A stretch of DNA of 6,590 nt from Acidobacteriota bacterium (GCA_013140955.1 JABFRY010000522.1:1-6590); one strand, 5' to 3'. Positions 1 through 6,488 are shown, counted from the first letter of the stretch. The notes: a model not told the origin generated them from the sequence alone. Made by a program: numbers and translations.

Positions 1-39
1 CTACGTCGCCCAGCAGGGGACCAGGTGAGGGCGTCGTGA
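1..39 (+). CDS. Possible 3' end of an upstream gene (partial)
   Basis: Two frames close here just ahead of the arginase. One reads YVAQQGTR and stops at TGA 26-28. The other reads LRRPAGDQVRAS and stops at TGA 37-39, overlapping the arginase GTG start by four bases. Either would put arginase second or later in an operon, but so few codons are visible that neither the true frame nor the product can be chosen. The third frame is the arginase frame itself and is open to the window edge, with no start codon before 36. Confidence 0.25.
   Translation, partial: LRRPAGDQVRAS
23..28 (+). promoter_or_regulatory. Ribosome binding site of arginase
   Basis: AGGTGA is a six-base match to the 3' end of the consensus AGGAGGTGA. 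It lies 7 bases before the GTG at 36, and this supports that GTG as the start. No promoter can be recognised in the 35 bases available. Confidence 0.6.
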
Positions 40-944
40 AGCCCGTGCACATCATCGGCGTGCCCCTCGACCTGGGTGCCGGGCGTCGGGGGGTGGACAT
101 GGGCCCGTCGGCCTTCCGCATCGCCGGACTCCAGGAACAGCTGGCGGGCATCGGCCGCGGGGTGGTCGACCGTGGCAGCCTCGCCGCCCCCACGCCGGAG
201 ACACGGCGACCGGCCGATCCGTCCAGGAAGTTCGTCGCGGAGATTGCCGACGTGTGCCGCGACCTGTACGCGACCGCCCTCGACTCGCTCGACCACGGGG
301 CGCTGCCCCTCGTCCTCGGCGGCGATCACAGCCTGGCGGCCGGCTCGGTCGCGGCCAGTGCCGACTGGGTGCGCCGGGCCACCGGCCGGCCGCTCGGCCT
401 GCTCTGGATCGATGCGCACGGCGACATGAACACGCCGGCCACGACGACGAGCGGCAACGTGCACGGCATGCCCCTCTCGGCCCTGCTCGGGAGCGAGCCG
501 TCCGAGCTGGCCTCGATCGGCATGAACCCCTCGGTGGCGCCCGGGCACACCGTGCTGATCGGCATCAGGAACCTGGACGAGCGGGAGAAGGAACGCATCC
601 GCGCGTCCGGCGTCCACGTGTTCACCATGAAGGACATCGACCGTGAGGGCATCGCCCGCGTGGCGGAGCGTGCGCTCGCCCTTGCGGGCGACACCACCGG
701 CGGCCTGCACGTGTCGTTCGATCTCGACTCCTGCGACCCGTCCATCGCCCCCGGTGTGGGCACGCCGGTGCGGGGCGGGTTGTCGTACCGCGAGGCCCAC
801 CTGCTGATGGAAATGGTGTCGGACTCCGGCCGTCTCGTGGCCCTCGACCTCGTCGAGGTGAACCCGACGCTCGACGTGCGCAACGCCACGGCGGCGCTCG
901 GCTGCGAACTCGCGCTCTCCGCGCTCGGCAAGGGCATCCTGTAG
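36..944 (+). CDS. rocF: Arginase
   Basis: Cytoplasmic binuclear-manganese arginase that hydrolyses L-arginine to L-ornithine and urea. The 302 residues match the usual family length of about 300. The Mn ligands are all visible: H98 in GGDHSL, D126, H128 and D130 in DAHGD, and D229 and D231 in SFDLDSCDP. The substrate loop NTPATTTSGNVHG (132-144), with H143 at the position of the catalytic histidine, and EVNP with E274 at the guanidinium-binding site separate it from agmatinase and formimidoglutamase. The start is GTG with a good ribosome binding site at 23-28, and the N-terminus VHIIGVPLDLGAGRRGVDMGPSA begins exactly where the family fold does. No ornithine-handling gene (such as rocD) lies in the window, so the downstream route is unknown. 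It converges with pepF across 10 bases. The assignment is secure; the gene symbol is by homology. Confidence 0.96.
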   Translation: MKPVHIIGVPLDLGAGRRGVDMGPSAFRIAGLQEQLAGIGRGVVDRGSLAAPTPETRRPADPSRKFVAEIADVCRDLYATALDSLDHGALPLVLGGDHSLAAGSVAASADWVRRATGRPLGLLWIDAHGDMNTPATTTSGNVHGMPLSALLGSEPSELASIGMNPSVAPGHTVLIGIRNLDEREKERIRASGVHVFTMKDIDREGIARVAERALALAGDTTGGLHVSFDLDSCDPSIAPGVGTPVRGGLSYREAHLLMEMVSDSGRLVALDLVEVNPTLDVRNATAALGCELALSALGKGIL

Positions 945-954
945 CCCTCCGGCC

Positions 955-2781
955 TCACGCCTGCGCCAGCAGCGCCTCCATCTCGTCCATCACGGCCACC
1001 ATCTTCTGGATGGTCGCGTCGAGCGGACCATCGGTCGTCATGTCGACGCCTGCGGCCCGGAGCAGCTCCACCGGGTAGTCTGCGCTCCCCGACGACAGCA
1101 GGGTCAGGTACCGGTCGGTCGCGCCGGGCGTCCCGGCCAGCACCTGCTCCGCCAGGGCGGCCGACGCGGTGAAGGACGTGGCGTACTGGAAGACGTAGAA
1201 CTCCTGGTAGAAGTGCGGAATGTAGCTCCACTCGTGGGCGATGTAGTCGTCCACCGTGCAGTGGCCCGCCTCGTGCCCGTAGTAGCGCCGGGTGATGTCC
1301 AGGTACAGGGCCCCGAGGGAATCGCCCGTAATCGCCTCGCCCCGCTGCACCATCTCGTGCATCTTGAGCTCGAACTCCGCGAACTGGGTCTGCCGGAACA
1401 CCGTCGCCTTGATGTTCTCGAGAAAGCTGCCGAGCAGGGACATCCGCGTCGGCCGGTCCGTGATGCGCTCGAGCACGTAGTCGATGAGGAGCGCCTCGTT
1501 GAAGGTGGAGGCGACCTCGGCCACGAAGGTCGAATAGTGCGACAGCACGTAGGGCTGCCGCGTGTTCGAGTAGTGGCTGTGCATCGTGTGCCCGAGTTCG
1601 TGCGTGAGCGTGCTGACGTCGTTGTACTGCCCCAGGTAGTTCATCAGGATGTAGGGGTGCACGTCGTAGGCGCCGCCGTTCGAATACGCGCCCGAGCGCT
1701 TGCCCTGTGTGGGGAACACGTCGATCCAGCGCTCGGAGAACGCCTTGCGCAGCACGCCGCCGTACTCGGGGCCGAGCGGCGAGAGCGACTCCAGCACGAG
1801 CGCCTGCGCCTCGTCGGGCGTGTAGCGCAGCTCGACGGAGGCGACCAGGGGCGCGTACAGGTCGAAGTAGCGCAGCCCCTCGTCCACGCCCAGCATGCGC
1901 CGTCTGAGTGCCAGGTAGCGGTGAAACACCGGCAGGTGACGGTTCACGCCCTCGACCAGGCGGTGGTACACCGGCACGGGGATGTTCGGGCCATCGAGTG
2001 AGGCCTCGAGCGTCGAGCCGTACTTGCGGGCCCTGGCGTAGAACCACGCCCGCTGGAGGCTGGCATTGAGCGTGGCGCCGTAGGTGCGACTGAAGCCCCC
2101 GAGCGACCGGAAGAACGCCTCCATGGCCTGCTGCCGTACCGCCCGTTCGTGGCTCGTGCGGAGTTCCGCGTAGCCCGCCTGGTCCACCCGGACCTCCCGG
2201 CCGTCCGGCAGCGTGATGGTGGGATAGGGGAAATCCGCGTTCGACAGGATGCCGTGCACCGTGGAGGCGGCCGACGCCATGGGCGCCGCATCCGCCAGCA
2301 GCCGCTCCTCGCCATCGCTCAGCGTGTGTGCGGCCCGCCGGAACATGTCCTCCAGGGGAAACCGGTACGTGGCAAGCCTGGGCTCCGCGTCGAGGAAGCC
2401 CTCGATGGCGGTCCGGCCGACCCGCAGCAGCTCGGGCTCGATGAACGCGGCACCCGCGCCCAGGTCCGCGAGCACCTGCTGCATCTCCTGCTCCATCCCC
2501 TGGGGCTCGGACGCCCGGGTGTCCTCGTCCGCACGCATGCTGGCGTAGACGTAGAGCCGCGCCCCCTCCTTCTGGAGGTCCCAGACCAGGTCGAGCGCCT
2601 CCGTCAGGACGGTCGCCGACGTGCCGAGCCGCCCCTGGTACTCCCGCACGCGGGGAATGCGGGCCGCCAGGGCCTGCCGGGCCGCACGCCACTCGGCCTC
2701 GCCCGCATACAAGTCCGTCAGGTTCCACCGGTAGCGCTCCTCGACGTTCGCTCGCTCCCGCACCGTCTCGGTCGTCAGCAT
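955..2781 (-). CDS. pepF: Oligoendopeptidase F (M3 family zinc metallopeptidase)
   Basis: Cytoplasmic M3B zinc endopeptidase that cleaves short oligopeptides, typically in peptide recycling. It is 608 residues from the chosen ATG, normal for the family at about 600. The zinc site is HELGH (394-398), with E422 in FVAEVASTFNE as the likely third ligand, 28 residues after the first histidine. Other family hallmarks are the N-terminal RYRWNLTDLYAG (about 16-26), QGKRSGAYSNGGAYDVHPYILMNY (about 359-382), and the C-terminal substrate-binding helix with HEWSYIPHFYQEFYVFQYATSF (516-537). There is no signal peptide. A GTG at 2826 would add 15 residues (MQPLTGGEVGDEGAA), but the ATG at 2781 is preferred: it has GAGGG 7 bases upstream, the GTG has no properly spaced site, and the extension looks non-family. 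It reads toward arginase and away from the metallopeptidase gene. All catalytic residues are present, so it should be active. Confidence 0.95.
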   Translation of the reverse strand: MLTTETVRERANVEERYRWNLTDLYAGEAEWRAARQALAARIPRVREYQGRLGTSATVLTEALDLVWDLQKEGARLYVYASMRADEDTRASEPQGMEQEMQQVLADLGAGAAFIEPELLRVGRTAIEGFLDAEPRLATYRFPLEDMFRRAAHTLSDGEERLLADAAPMASAASTVHGILSNADFPYPTITLPDGREVRVDQAGYAELRTSHERAVRQQAMEAFFRSLGGFSRTYGATLNASLQRAWFYARARKYGSTLEASLDGPNIPVPVYHRLVEGVNRHLPVFHRYLALRRRMLGVDEGLRYFDLYAPLVASVELRYTPDEAQALVLESLSPLGPEYGGVLRKAFSERWIDVFPTQGKRSGAYSNGGAYDVHPYILMNYLGQYNDVSTLTHELGHTMHSHYSNTRQPYVLSHYSTFVAEVASTFNEALLIDYVLERITDRPTRMSLLGSFLENIKATVFRQTQFAEFELKMHEMVQRGEAITGDSLGALYLDITRRYYGHEAGHCTVDDYIAHEWSYIPHFYQEFYVFQYATSFTASAALAEQVLAGTPGATDRYLTLLSSGSADYPVELLRAAGVDMTTDGPLDATIQKMVAVMDEMEALLAQA

Positions 2782-2788
2782 CGCCGCA

Positions 2789-2793
2789 CCCTC
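2789..2793 (-). promoter_or_regulatory. Ribosome binding site that decides the pepF start
   Basis: On the minus strand this reads GAGGG, 7 bases before the ATG at 2781-2779. It favours that ATG over the upstream in-frame GTG at 2826, whose only purine stretch (AAGG) lies almost against the codon. Confidence 0.55.
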
Positions 2794-2840
2794 ATCGCCC
2801 ACCTCGCCGCCCGTGAGCGGTTGCACACCTTACGCTGGGC

Positions 2841-2857
2841 CGCCCTCCCGCAGGGCG
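2841..2857. promoter_or_regulatory. Perfect 6-bp inverted repeat in the divergent intergenic region
   Basis: CGCCCT, a 5-base centre CCCGC, then AGGGCG. The dyad lies between the divergently read pepF and metallopeptidase genes and covers the place where a -35 element of the TATGAT promoter at 2868 would sit. It could be an operator acting on one or both genes, or a stem in the pepF leader RNA. There is no T-run, so it is not an obvious terminator. A 6-bp GC stem can arise by chance in DNA this GC-rich. Confidence 0.3.
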
Positions 2858-2867
2858 CCACCCCAAG

Positions 2868-2873
2868 TATGAT
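2868..2873 (+). promoter_or_regulatory. Candidate -10 box for the metallopeptidase/ATP-grasp operon
   Basis: TATGAT matches TATAAT at five of six positions and stands out in GC-rich surroundings. It ends 9 bases before the ATG at 2883, so transcription would begin at about 2880, giving almost no 5' leader. No TTGACA-like hexamer is visible 16-18 bases upstream. The lack of a Shine-Dalgarno sequence before 2883 fits a leaderless transcript. Inference from sequence only. Confidence 0.35.
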
Positions 2874-2882
2874 GCACCGGAC

Positions 2883-3908
2883 ATGGTGCGCGCGTCGCTC
2901 CCTGCGGACTGGGCCACATCGGCGGACGAAACCCTCCTCGATTTCCGGCTGGCGGACCTGCCGCTCTCCGTCGAAGGCACGCTGGCCGAGCGGGTCGAAC
3001 TCCTGCGGAGCGAGCTCCGGTCGCGAGGACTGGAAGTGCCGCTGCACGTCTACCTGTCGGACGAGTGGTTCACGCCAGACGGCGGGACGACCATGGCCAT
3101 CCCCTTCTATCTGGCCCACCCGAGACTCGAGAGGCTCGAGAACTCCCAGATGTACGAGGTCGAGGGCGGCGAGCACGAGTGGTGCATGCGCATCCTGCGG
3201 CACGAAGCGGGCCACGTCATCGACAACGCCTTCAAGCTGCGTCGCCGTCGGCAGCGCCGCGAGGTATTCGGCTCACCCTCGGTGCCCTATCCGGACTCGT
3301 ACACGCCGAAGCCGTACAGCAAGAGTTTCGTGCTGCACCTGGATGCCTGGTACGCGCAGAGTCATCCGGATGAGGACTTCGCCGAGACGTTCGCCGTCTG
3401 GCTCACGCCGAACAGCGAGTGGCGCCAGCGCTACGCCGGCTGGCCGGCGCTCAAGAAGCTGGAATACATGGACAGCCTGATGCGGTCGATCGCCGGGCAC
3501 CGGGCACCGCTCGAGAACGGCGAGGAGATCGACCCGCTGCGTTCGCTGCGGAAGACGCTACGGCAACACTACAAGAACAAGCGGCGGCACTACGGCCTCG
3601 ACCGGCCCAACTTCTACGATCGCGACCTGCGTCGCCTGTTCTCGGCGGCGCCCGAGTTCGCAGACCGGCCGACGGCGGCGCAGTTCCTCTCGCGCATCAA
3701 GGTGCCGGTGCGCCGGGTCGTGGCGAGCTGGACGGGCATCTACCAGTACACGATCGAACGCGTGATCGAGGACATGATCATCCGGAGCCGCGAGTTGCGG
3801 CTCCGGCTGGCCGTCCCCGAAGAACAGGCCCGGCAGGAGTTCACCGTGCTCCTGACCGTGCAGGCCATGAACTATCTCCATAGCGGCGGACACCGACTCT
3901 ACCTGTGA
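2883..3908 (+). CDS. Putative zinc-dependent metallopeptidase, partner of an ATP-grasp enzyme
   Basis: Predicted soluble cytoplasmic metallopeptidase of 341 residues with no signal peptide or membrane segment. The zinc motif is HEAGH (107-111) in ILRHEAGHVIDNAF. A second motif, HPDEDFAETFAVWL (161-174), probably supplies the third ligand, E168. This HExxH plus 'HPxEDFAETFAxWL' arrangement is that of the 'putative zinc-binding metallopeptidase' group (Peptidase_Mx-like, by recall). Residues 1-100 contain a preceding alpha/beta region (EVPLHVYLSDEWFTPDG). Residues about 210-341 form a strongly basic, helix-rich C-terminal region (KTLRQHYKNKRRHYGLDRPNFYDRD) that I cannot assign. The ATG has no Shine-Dalgarno sequence; the ATGs at 2869 and 2872 are in another frame. 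The stop TGA overlaps the GTG of the next gene, so the two are translated together. The substrate is unknown; it could process the partner enzyme's product or a precursor peptide. The peptidase call is good, the specific function open. Confidence 0.82.
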   Translation: MVRASLPADWATSADETLLDFRLADLPLSVEGTLAERVELLRSELRSRGLEVPLHVYLSDEWFTPDGGTTMAIPFYLAHPRLERLENSQMYEVEGGEHEWCMRILRHEAGHVIDNAFKLRRRRQRREVFGSPSVPYPDSYTPKPYSKSFVLHLDAWYAQSHPDEDFAETFAVWLTPNSEWRQRYAGWPALKKLEYMDSLMRSIAGHRAPLENGEEIDPLRSLRKTLRQHYKNKRRHYGLDRPNFYDRDLRRLFSAAPEFADRPTAAQFLSRIKVPVRRVVASWTGIYQYTIERVIEDMIIRSRELRLRLAVPEEQARQEFTVLLTVQAMNYLHSGGHRLYL

Positions 3909-4924
3909 AGAAGACGCGCATCCTCGCCCTCGTGCACGACCATCTGGTGCCCCCTGCCGACACCACCGGCATCAACGTGCTCGAAGCCGAGTGGAAGATG
4001 GAGTACGACGTCATCGAAACCCTGCGGGAGAGCGGGCACGAAGTCCAGGTGACGGGCGTGCACGACGATCTCGCGGCCATCAGGCACGCGGCGAGCGAGT
4101 TCACGCCCGCCATCGTCCTGAACCTGATGGAAGCCTTCGCCGACGTGACGACGTTCGACCAGAACGTGGTGAGCTACCTGGAACTCCTGCGACTGCCCTA
4201 CACGGGGTGCAATCCGCGGGGGTTGATCCTCGCCCGCGACAAGGCCCTCTCCAAGAAGCTGCTGGCCTACCACCGCATCCCGGTCCCGGACTTCACCGTC
4301 GTGCGACTGGGGCGCCGGGCGGTCCTGCCGAAGCGGATGCGGTTTCCCCTCATCGTGAAGTCGCTCTTCTTCGAGGCGTCGGCCGGTATCTCGCAGGCGT
4401 CGGTCGTCGAGAACGCCGAGCAGCTGGCGCGGCGTGTCCAGTTCGTGCACGACAACCTGGGGACGGCGGCGATCGTCGAGCAGTTCATCGACGGACGCGA
4501 ACTCTACGTCGGCGTGATGGGGAACGAGCGCCTGGAGACGTACCCGGTGTGGGAGATGTCGTTCGCCCACATGCCGGACAACCGCTGGCGCATCGCGACC
4601 GAGCGGGTGAAGTGGAGCACGAAGTACCAGAAGCGCCACGGCATCACGACCGACGCCGCGCAGCTCGACCCGCAGGCGGCCGACATCATCCGCCGCATCG
4701 CGACGCGCGCCTACCGGGCGCTGGATCTGAGCGGGTATGCACGGATCGACCTGCGCCTCGACGGGGCCGGCAAGCCCTACGTCCTCGAGGCCAATCCCAA
4801 TCCGAACCTGGCCTACGGCGAGGACTTTGCGGAGTCCGCGGAGCTGGGCGGCGTGGCCTACGATCGCCTCCTCGAACGGATCCTGGCACTCGGCCTGCGC
4901 TGGGAGCCCAAACGCACCGGCTGA
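3905..4924 (+). CDS. ATP-grasp ligase related to D-alanine-D-alanine ligase
   Basis: Cytoplasmic ATP-grasp enzyme of 339 residues, predicted to activate a carboxylate as acyl phosphate and join it to an amine. The Ddl-like core is clear: RDKALSKKLL with K113, FPLIVKSLFFEASAGIS (147-163) with K152 and a small-residue phosphate loop, VEQFIDGRELYVGVMG (191-206), STKYQKRHGI (238-247), and the Mg/ATP site YARIDLRL and YVLEANPNP with R280, D282, E295 and N297. The N-terminus (ILALVHDHLVPPADTTGINVLEAEW) lacks the Ddl signature GGxSxExxVS, whose glutamate binds the first D-Ala, so true Ddl activity is doubtful and no ddl symbol is given. The GTG start overlaps the previous stop as GTGA. Only a weak purine stretch (GGCGGA, 14 bases upstream) precedes it, so translation is probably coupled to the metallopeptidase. 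Alternatives are an amino-acid or peptide amidoligase, or a ligase making a small metabolite. Confidence 0.85.
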   Translation: MKKTRILALVHDHLVPPADTTGINVLEAEWKMEYDVIETLRESGHEVQVTGVHDDLAAIRHAASEFTPAIVLNLMEAFADVTTFDQNVVSYLELLRLPYTGCNPRGLILARDKALSKKLLAYHRIPVPDFTVVRLGRRAVLPKRMRFPLIVKSLFFEASAGISQASVVENAEQLARRVQFVHDNLGTAAIVEQFIDGRELYVGVMGNERLETYPVWEMSFAHMPDNRWRIATERVKWSTKYQKRHGITTDAAQLDPQAADIIRRIATRAYRALDLSGYARIDLRLDGAGKPYVLEANPNPNLAYGEDFAESAELGGVAYDRLLERILALGLRWEPKRTG

Positions 4925-4929
4925 GGCGC

Positions 4930-4959
4930 GGGATATCCGACCCCTCGGCGAAATATCTC
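4930..4959 (+). terminator. Hairpin just after the ATP-grasp stop codon, possible terminator
   Basis: Five bases after the TGA, GGGATAT pairs with ATATCTC and the inner CCGA (4937-4940) pairs with TCGG (4945-4948) around a CCCC loop. This leaves a 4-base CGAA bulge (4949-4952). It is followed by pyrimidine-rich TCCCTTCTC, not a true T-run. The position suits the end of the two-gene operon, but it would be a weak intrinsic terminator. Confidence 0.35.
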
Positions 4960-5041
4960 CCTTCTCGACAGGTTCCCTGCGTCCCGGCCGCGCCGGTGCC
5001 TGCCGTGAGACGCCGGTTCACCGCACGGAAGGAGCCATCCC

Positions 5042-5060
5042 GCCCGGCCACCGGCCGGGC
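5042..5060 (+). promoter_or_regulatory. Strong GC hairpin upstream of the cytochrome-like gene
   Basis: GCCCGGCC (5042-5049) and GGCCGGGC (5053-5060) form a perfect 8-bp stem with an ACC loop. No T-run follows; the next bases are ATGGATTCTGCTC. It lies 46 bases before the ATG at 5107. It may be a factor-assisted terminator for the upstream operon, or a leader structure limiting expression of the downstream gene. No convincing promoter hexamers could be found in 4925-5106; apart from this and the hairpin at 4930, I see nothing else in that spacer. Confidence 0.4.
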
Positions 5061-5092
5061 ATGGATTCTGCTCGCACCCTCACGGGATGAGA

Positions 5093-5098
5093 GGGAGG
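5093..5098 (+). promoter_or_regulatory. Ribosome binding site that decides the cytochrome-like start
   Basis: GGGAGG lies 8 bases before the ATG at 5107, the strongest Shine-Dalgarno in the window. It fixes the start even though the reading frame stays open far upstream, through the ATP-grasp gene. Confidence 0.75.
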
Positions 5099-5106
5099 AC
5101 CCGCGC

Positions 5107-6468
5107 ATGAGACGACGGACGGCGGTGCTCGGACTCGCCGTGGCGGGCGCGCTGCTCGCCGCAGCCTTCGATGCCGAGGGTCAGCTCGGGAGCAACTTCT
5201 CGCTGATCCGGAACCACCCGGCCATCGACTACGCCTCGCGTCCGGTCCGGGACCCGCTCTCCCGGCTGATCGCCCGCGTCCAGCGCGGCGAGGTATCGCT
5301 CACCTACGAGCCGCAGCACGGGTACCTCCGCTCCATCCTGGACTCGCTGGACGTGGACCCCGAGTCGCAGGTCCTGGTGTTCTCGAAGACGAGCTTCCAG
5401 TCGTCGCTCATCGGCCCGGCCACGCCCCGCGCCCTGTACTTCAACGACGCGGTCGCGGTCGGCTTCGTCCAGCACGCACCCTACCTCGAGTTCACCGCAC
5501 AGGACCCGGAGCAGGGGACCATCTTCTACACCCTCCGCCAGCGCGCCGAGGGGCCGCCGGAGTTCGAGCGCAACGACTCCTGCCTGTCCTGCCACGCCAC
5601 GGAAGCCACGCAGGAAGTGCCGGGCCTGTTCGCCACGAGCGTGTTCCCCACGCCCGCGGGCACGGTGATGTACGCCCCGATCTACTACACCGATCATCGG
5701 CGCCCGCTGCCGCTGCGGTGGGGTGGGTGGTACGTCTCCGGAACGCACGGCGACGCCCGCCATCAAGGCAACGCCACGGTGCCGGTCGGCGCCGCGGACA
5801 TCAGCCTGACACGCACCGAGACCAACCAGAACCAGCGGACGCTGGACGCCCTGTTCGACACCTCGCCGTACCTTCGGCCGGGCAGTGACATCGTGGCGCT
5901 GATGGTGCTGGACCACCAGATGCACATGACCAACCTCATCACCCGTCTCGGGTGGGAGGCCAGGGTGCGTCAGCACGCGGGCGATGGGCCGGCCATCGTG
6001 ATGCCGACGCCGGCCGATGCGAGCGAGTCGCTGATTGCCGCCACGCGGGTGACGCGACCGCAGCAGCTGGCCCTTCGCGACGTCGACAAGGCCGTCGTCG
6101 ATCTGGTCGACTACATGCTGTTCGTGGACGAACCCCCGCTCGGTCCCATCGCGGGGACGTCCGCCTTCACGCGGACCTTTCCCGCCGGGGGCCCACACGA
6201 TGCCCAGGGACGGTCCCTGCGGGATCTGAGCCTGGACGGGCGCCTCATGCGATACCCGTGCAGCTACATGATCTACTCCGACGCCTTCGATGCCCTGCCC
6301 ACCCCGGTGCGGGACGCCGTCTACGCCCGGCTGTGGCATGTGCTGTCGGGCGGGGAGACCGGCGCCCCCTACGACCGCCTGACGGCCGCCGACCGGCGGG
6401 ACGTGGTGGCGATCCTGCGCGCCACCAAGCCCGATCTGCCGCCGTACTTCGCCGACGTGACGCGCTGA
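5107..6468 (+). CDS. Secreted single-CxxCH cytochrome c-like protein, function unknown
   Basis: Exported protein of 453 residues. The N-terminus has a Sec signal: RRR, a hydrophobic stretch (about 5-21), then a likely cut near AEG/Q (about 25). One covalent haem motif, CLSCH (C159, C162, H163), is followed by VPG at 171-173. The sequence is long and mostly not cytochrome fold. Stretches that I recall as conserved in uncharacterised proteins of Acidobacteriota and Planctomycetota are NHPAIDY (36-42), SQVLVFSKTSFQ (87-98), PRALYFNDAVAVGFV (107-121), RWGGWYVSGTHG (204-215), HQMHMTNLITR (270-280) and YPCSYMIYS (383-391). The distal haem ligand is not obvious; H270, M272, H273 or M274 are candidates. 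It probably carries one haem c in the periplasm, as an electron carrier or redox enzyme; haem loading would need a cytochrome c maturation system not present here. A strong ribosome binding site and a 182-base spacer suggest its own transcript. Confidence 0.85.
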   Translation: MRRRTAVLGLAVAGALLAAAFDAEGQLGSNFSLIRNHPAIDYASRPVRDPLSRLIARVQRGEVSLTYEPQHGYLRSILDSLDVDPESQVLVFSKTSFQSSLIGPATPRALYFNDAVAVGFVQHAPYLEFTAQDPEQGTIFYTLRQRAEGPPEFERNDSCLSCHATEATQEVPGLFATSVFPTPAGTVMYAPIYYTDHRRPLPLRWGGWYVSGTHGDARHQGNATVPVGAADISLTRTETNQNQRTLDALFDTSPYLRPGSDIVALMVLDHQMHMTNLITRLGWEARVRQHAGDGPAIVMPTPADASESLIAATRVTRPQQLALRDVDKAVVDLVDYMLFVDEPPLGPIAGTSAFTRTFPAGGPHDAQGRSLRDLSLDGRLMRYPCSYMIYSDAFDALPTPVRDAVYARLWHVLSGGETGAPYDRLTAADRRDVVAILRATKPDLPPYFADVTR

Positions 6469-6469
6469 C

Positions 6470-6488
6470 GCCGCGTGTGCACCGCGGT
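6470..6488 (+). terminator. Hairpin right after the cytochrome-like gene, possible terminator
   Basis: CCGCG (6471-6475) pairs with CGCGG (6483-6487), extendable by a G-T pair, around a 7-base loop that itself contains the palindrome GTGCAC. It begins one base after the stop codon. No T-run follows, so any termination would be factor-dependent. Confidence 0.25.

Noticed and set aside
326..2728. An 800-codon open frame on the minus strand spanning pepF and the antisense of arginase
   Set aside because: It is out of frame with pepF, extremely rich in Gly/Arg/Ala/Pro, and has no recognisable domain. Such long shadow frames are expected opposite and beside GC-rich genes.
2782..2826. A 15-residue N-terminal extension of PepF from GTG 2826
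   Set aside because: The extension has no family similarity, its GTG lacks a spaced ribosome binding site, and ATG 2781 has one.
2149..3480. A 443-codon plus-strand frame including the ATGs at 2869 and 2872
   Set aside because: It runs antisense to pepF and then out of frame through the metallopeptidase, with low-complexity Arg/Ser-rich translation. The frame starting at 2883 carries the HEAGH and DFAETF motifs.
5061..5090. A 9-codon reading frame (MDSARTLTG) after the 5042 hairpin, as a leader peptide
   Set aside because: It has no ribosome binding site of its own and no run of a regulatory amino acid. A frame this short arises easily by chance.
3991..5106. The upstream part of the long open frame that continues into the cytochrome-like gene, as a giant fusion protein
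   Set aside because: Before 5107 the translation is Arg/Pro/Gly-rich shadow of the ATP-grasp gene. The real start is fixed by a strong ribosome binding site and a signal peptide at 5107.
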